Of a DNA stretch of 8,868 nt, positions 8,001 to 8,868 are shown in pieces (the first letter of the stretch is position 1; every line of letters begins with the position of its first letter). Origin of the DNA: JAHEDH01 sp965364515 (GTDB lineage: Bacteria; Actinomycetota; Acidimicrobiia; Spongiisociales; ZC4RG35). The stretch spans positions 1-8,868 of the forward strand of contig CBDTXZ010000126.1 in NCBI GenBank assembly GCA_965364515.1. Direction: 5' to 3'. Under the pieces are notes generated by a model. That model was not told where the DNA came from. It searched no databases and was given only the letters and a program-made list of their open reading frames with translations. The position numbers and the translations under genes were made by a program.

Positions 8001-8466
8001 GTTCACCCAACGAGGCAACCGCATCGACGACCTCGAGCGCAGAGCGCACGGCACGCTCGGCGTCGTCCTCCTGGGAGGTGGTGGCGCCCCACCATGCCAT
8101 GACCGCATCTCCGATGAACTTGTCGACCGTTCCGCCGAAGCGCTCGATCACGTCGCGGGCGACGTCGAAGTACTCGGTTATGACGTTGCGAACCTCTTCG
8201 GCATCGCGCCCCTCCGAGAAGGTGGTGAAACCGACCAGATCGATGAAGAGGACCGACACGACCCGTCGTTCCGTGGACGTGGGCGTCGCAGTAGTCGTGT
8301 CGTCGGCCGGTCCCGCGCCGAGCGCCGCGCCACACGACCCGCAGAACCGGTGGTCGGGCGGGTTGTCGAAGCCACAATCGGTGCACGTCGCGACCAGAGG
8401 TCGTCCACACTGACCGCAGAACCGCTGACCCTCCTGGGCGGCGGTACCGCATCCTCCACACACCAT
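5014..8466 (-). CDS. Double zinc ribbon - class III nucleotidyl cyclase - AAA/STAND ATPase - TPR regulator
   Basis: A 1150-residue cytoplasmic signalling protein. The N-terminus has two four-Cys zinc ribbons (C3, C6, C17, C20 and C28, C31, C42, C45), then a Thr-rich linker. The class III cyclase domain spans about 67-245: metal aspartates D76 (FIDLVGFT) and D120 (KFIGDAVMA), the base-recognition Lys K116, and transition-state N191 and R195 (VNTTSR). The second base-recognition position is Leu (L184), not Asp. The AAA/STAND ATPase spans about 258-560, with Walker A GQAGIGKS at 291-298 and Walker B VLVFED (412-417) followed by HWAD (419-422). TPR-like helical repeats fill about 690-1130. ATG 8466 is chosen because AGGAGG lies 9 bases upstream and the zinc ribbon starts at residue 3; a further in-frame start at 8529 would add 21 unlike residues. 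It converges on the flavoprotein gene. It resembles the left regulator in layout, but the zinc ribbons and pocket residues differ, so it is a distant paralogue rather than a recent copy. Confidence 0.94.
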   Translation of the reverse strand: MVCGGCGTAAQEGQRFCGQCGRPLVATCTDCGFDNPPDHRFCGSCGAALGAGPADDTTTATPTSTERRVVSVLFIDLVGFTTFSEGRDAEEVRNVITEYFDVARDVIERFGGTVDKFIGDAVMAWWGATTSQEDDAERAVRSALEVVDAVASLGERLGVPDLAARSGVMTGEVAVGPGGNERGLLLGDLVNTTSRLQSLAQPGTVFIGDVTASLVNRAIDLEPAGTHQVKGKEEPVVAWKATRVLSERGGRGRVDMLEPPFVGRASELRLLKDTLTATGRDQRARLVSLVGQAGIGKSRLIREFSNYVDGLVEDIYWHEGRSPSYGDGLALWALGEMIRGRAGIQETDPPEVTAERLANAVETFVPEDEIDWVRPRLAGLLGVGESVGGERTELFAAARTFFEGIAARGSTVLVFEDLHWADPSLLEFVEELPDWSRNHPIMVVTMARPDLLDRRPDWGSGRPGFASLYLGPLADSEMADLIAGAVEGIPDSAVERIVAAAEGVPLFAVEMLRTLMGDGRLVVTDSGVSVQGDLTEIHVPSSVQAVISARLDRLSQGERDVARDAAVLGQSFTLEGLAALRDEDLDKLERRLGDLVRHEVLTLVRDARSPELGQYQWVQGMLREVTYGRIARTDRHDLHLMVARYFRDLGDPELAPVAAAHFVSAAEYAGEDDPQLQQELVASLQAAIDRARSLHAYEQILSLVELALPVAPQELAVDLHEYAALAAVRLSEGATADRHAEALASLAAELDDVAVRHRSIAIAGRVANAMRRSATVKQLLIDHLDRYPDLADDPYLAWAAVDLARVHLLTGDDEAAASVADRALAAVEKLDLTEAIADAMITRGTALSASRYHQAMALLRGALALCTEHELVDTKLRALINIGYASQALDETLEATSAAFEESKRIGDRNHASFVAGNLAGLLLYRLRLDEAEEVLVDSFWSPEPSDQVHRLSALADLELRRGNRQQADLHLDDARALLDSGTSDVQARLGVERVEATFALLDGDPAKVFEIGVRHFEETSFAPGISVWLAVLGAALLDDLEKLQLAAEMAKSLPPGVFTSPSRRWADVLVQLGEGDVAGGSAGADALLRWMQEQGLVWQEFLGLTTVTRMLPPDHEARDRYLGRIEEMTVPAGAHGLWEWAQSVIDGSA

Positions 8467-8475
8467 TGCGTCTGG

Positions 8476-8481
8476 CCTCCT
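8476..8481 (-). promoter_or_regulatory. Ribosome binding site of the zinc-ribbon cyclase gene
   Basis: On the minus strand this reads AGGAGG, a perfect Shine-Dalgarno core, 9 bases before the ATG at 8466. It decides the start in favour of 8466 over the upstream in-frame ATG at 8529, which would have to be translated through it. Confidence 0.85.
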
Positions 8482-8501
8482 GGAGGCGAGGCTAATGCTC
8501 C

Positions 8502-8531
8502 GGGTGCCCGGACGCCCGGAGGGCGCCACCC
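8502..8531 (-). promoter_or_regulatory. GC-rich hairpins in the leader of the zinc-ribbon cyclase gene
   Basis: Two overlapping pairings are possible about 35-65 bases upstream of the start codon. A compact one is CGCCC (8513-8517) with GGGCG (8521-8525) over a 3-base loop. A wider one joins GGGTG (8502-8506) to CACCC (8527-8531) around it. They could affect the leader RNA if the transcript begins further upstream. No known riboswitch class is recognised, and no T-run follows. Confidence 0.25.
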
Positions 8532-8608
8532 TTCCAGCCGGTACCCGAACGACCGCGAGCCATGGTCGTCAGGATGCGCGGGTTCCGACGCGCCGCCGAC
8601 GACGCGCG

Positions 8609-8695
8609 ATGTTCGAACATGGAGATCACAGTTCTCGAACATGTGGCGACGAATCCTGAGATGCGAAGCCAAAGACGGGGAGTCGGAACATGTTC
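8609..8695. promoter_or_regulatory. Cluster of GAACAT/ATGTTC palindromes, putative operator
   Basis: Three related sites lie 140-230 bases upstream of the zinc-ribbon cyclase start: a perfect 12-base palindrome ATGTTCGAACAT (8609-8620), GTTC-TC-GAAC (8631-8640) continuing into ATG, and a perfect 10-base palindrome GAACATGTTC (8686-8695). The 9-mer TCGAACATG is repeated exactly at 8613-8621 and 8635-8643, 22 bases apart, about two helix turns. Repeated dyads in a noncoding stretch are typical of a dimeric repressor or activator. The half-sites match those of actinobacterial LexA (GAAC/GTTC), but the spacing does not, so the regulator is unassigned. It could serve this gene or a divergent one beyond the right edge. 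Confidence 0.5.
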
Positions 8696-8868
8696 GCATC
8701 CAAGATCAGAGTGACTGCGGTGATGGTGGGTCGCTGACCCCGACCCCGAGACGTGAGAAGCGGTCGTCGAGGCCTGCTGTGCTCGATGGCGGGCTCCCGA
8801 GCGCCGGTCGCCCGGGGCGCATCGGGTCGCCTGATCGTCACGGCGAGCGGGTCGGTTTCGGAGCTCGG

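Larger units (their letters stand above)
8467..8868. other. Noncoding region upstream of the zinc-ribbon cyclase gene
   Basis: 402 bases with no convincing gene. It holds the ribosome binding site, GC-rich leader hairpins and the palindrome cluster listed separately, plus a short hairpin GGGTC (8728-8732)/GACCC (8736-8740). To the right of about 8740 the sequence is GC-rich and featureless to me. No clear sigma-70 -35/-10 pair was found; TAGCCT at 8489-8494 (minus strand) is a weak -10 candidate without a matching -35. Confidence 0.6.

Noticed and set aside
8635..8650. A LexA (SOS) box at TCGAAC-ATGT-GGCGAC
   Set aside because: The left half is perfect, but the right half departs from GTTCGA at several positions; the neighbouring dyads also have the wrong spacer.
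8626..8841. A 71-codon minus-strand frame in the right-hand noncoding region
   Set aside because: GTG start without a clear ribosome binding site, no recognisable features, and it runs through the palindrome cluster.

Overview
The window looks like chromosomal DNA of a high-GC actinobacterium. Codons strongly favour G or C at the third position, and all four genes are of types common in Actinomycetota, perhaps Acidimicrobiia. No marker gene is present to fix the taxon. I see no rRNA, intact tRNA, CRISPR array, transposase or phage gene.

Layout. Left block, plus strand (about 52-4935): a small Trp/Pro-rich protein of unknown function; then, 20 bases on, a 1040-residue multidomain regulator (class III nucleotidyl cyclase, AAA/STAND-type ATPase, TPR-like helices); then, 13 bases on, a flavin-dependent pyridine nucleotide-disulfide oxidoreductase. 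The spacing suggests one operon, and the flavoprotein's ribosome binding site lies directly behind the regulator's stop codon. Right block, minus strand (8466-5014): a second 1150-residue regulator of the same general design, with a double zinc ribbon added at its N-terminus. The two blocks converge on a 78-base gap (4936-5013) that holds a terminator-like hairpin and a tRNA T-arm look-alike. The last 402 bases (8467-8868) hold no gene I can support. They carry the leader of the zinc-ribbon regulator and a cluster of palindromes built from GAACAT/ATGTTC half-sites.

How the genes may work together (inference). Both large proteins have the layout of signal-integrating STAND ATPases, in which an N-terminal cyclase domain is controlled by an ATPase switch and a helical-repeat sensor. 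Their catalytic pockets differ. The left cyclase has Gln/Ser where canonical adenylyl cyclases have the Lys/Asp base-recognition pair; the right one keeps the Lys but has Leu at the Asp position. The flavoprotein keeps the CxxxxC redox disulfide but has Phe where lipoamide dehydrogenases have their catalytic His, so it is probably not a housekeeping lipoamide dehydrogenase. A redox-linked signalling module is possible, but the sequence alone does not show it.
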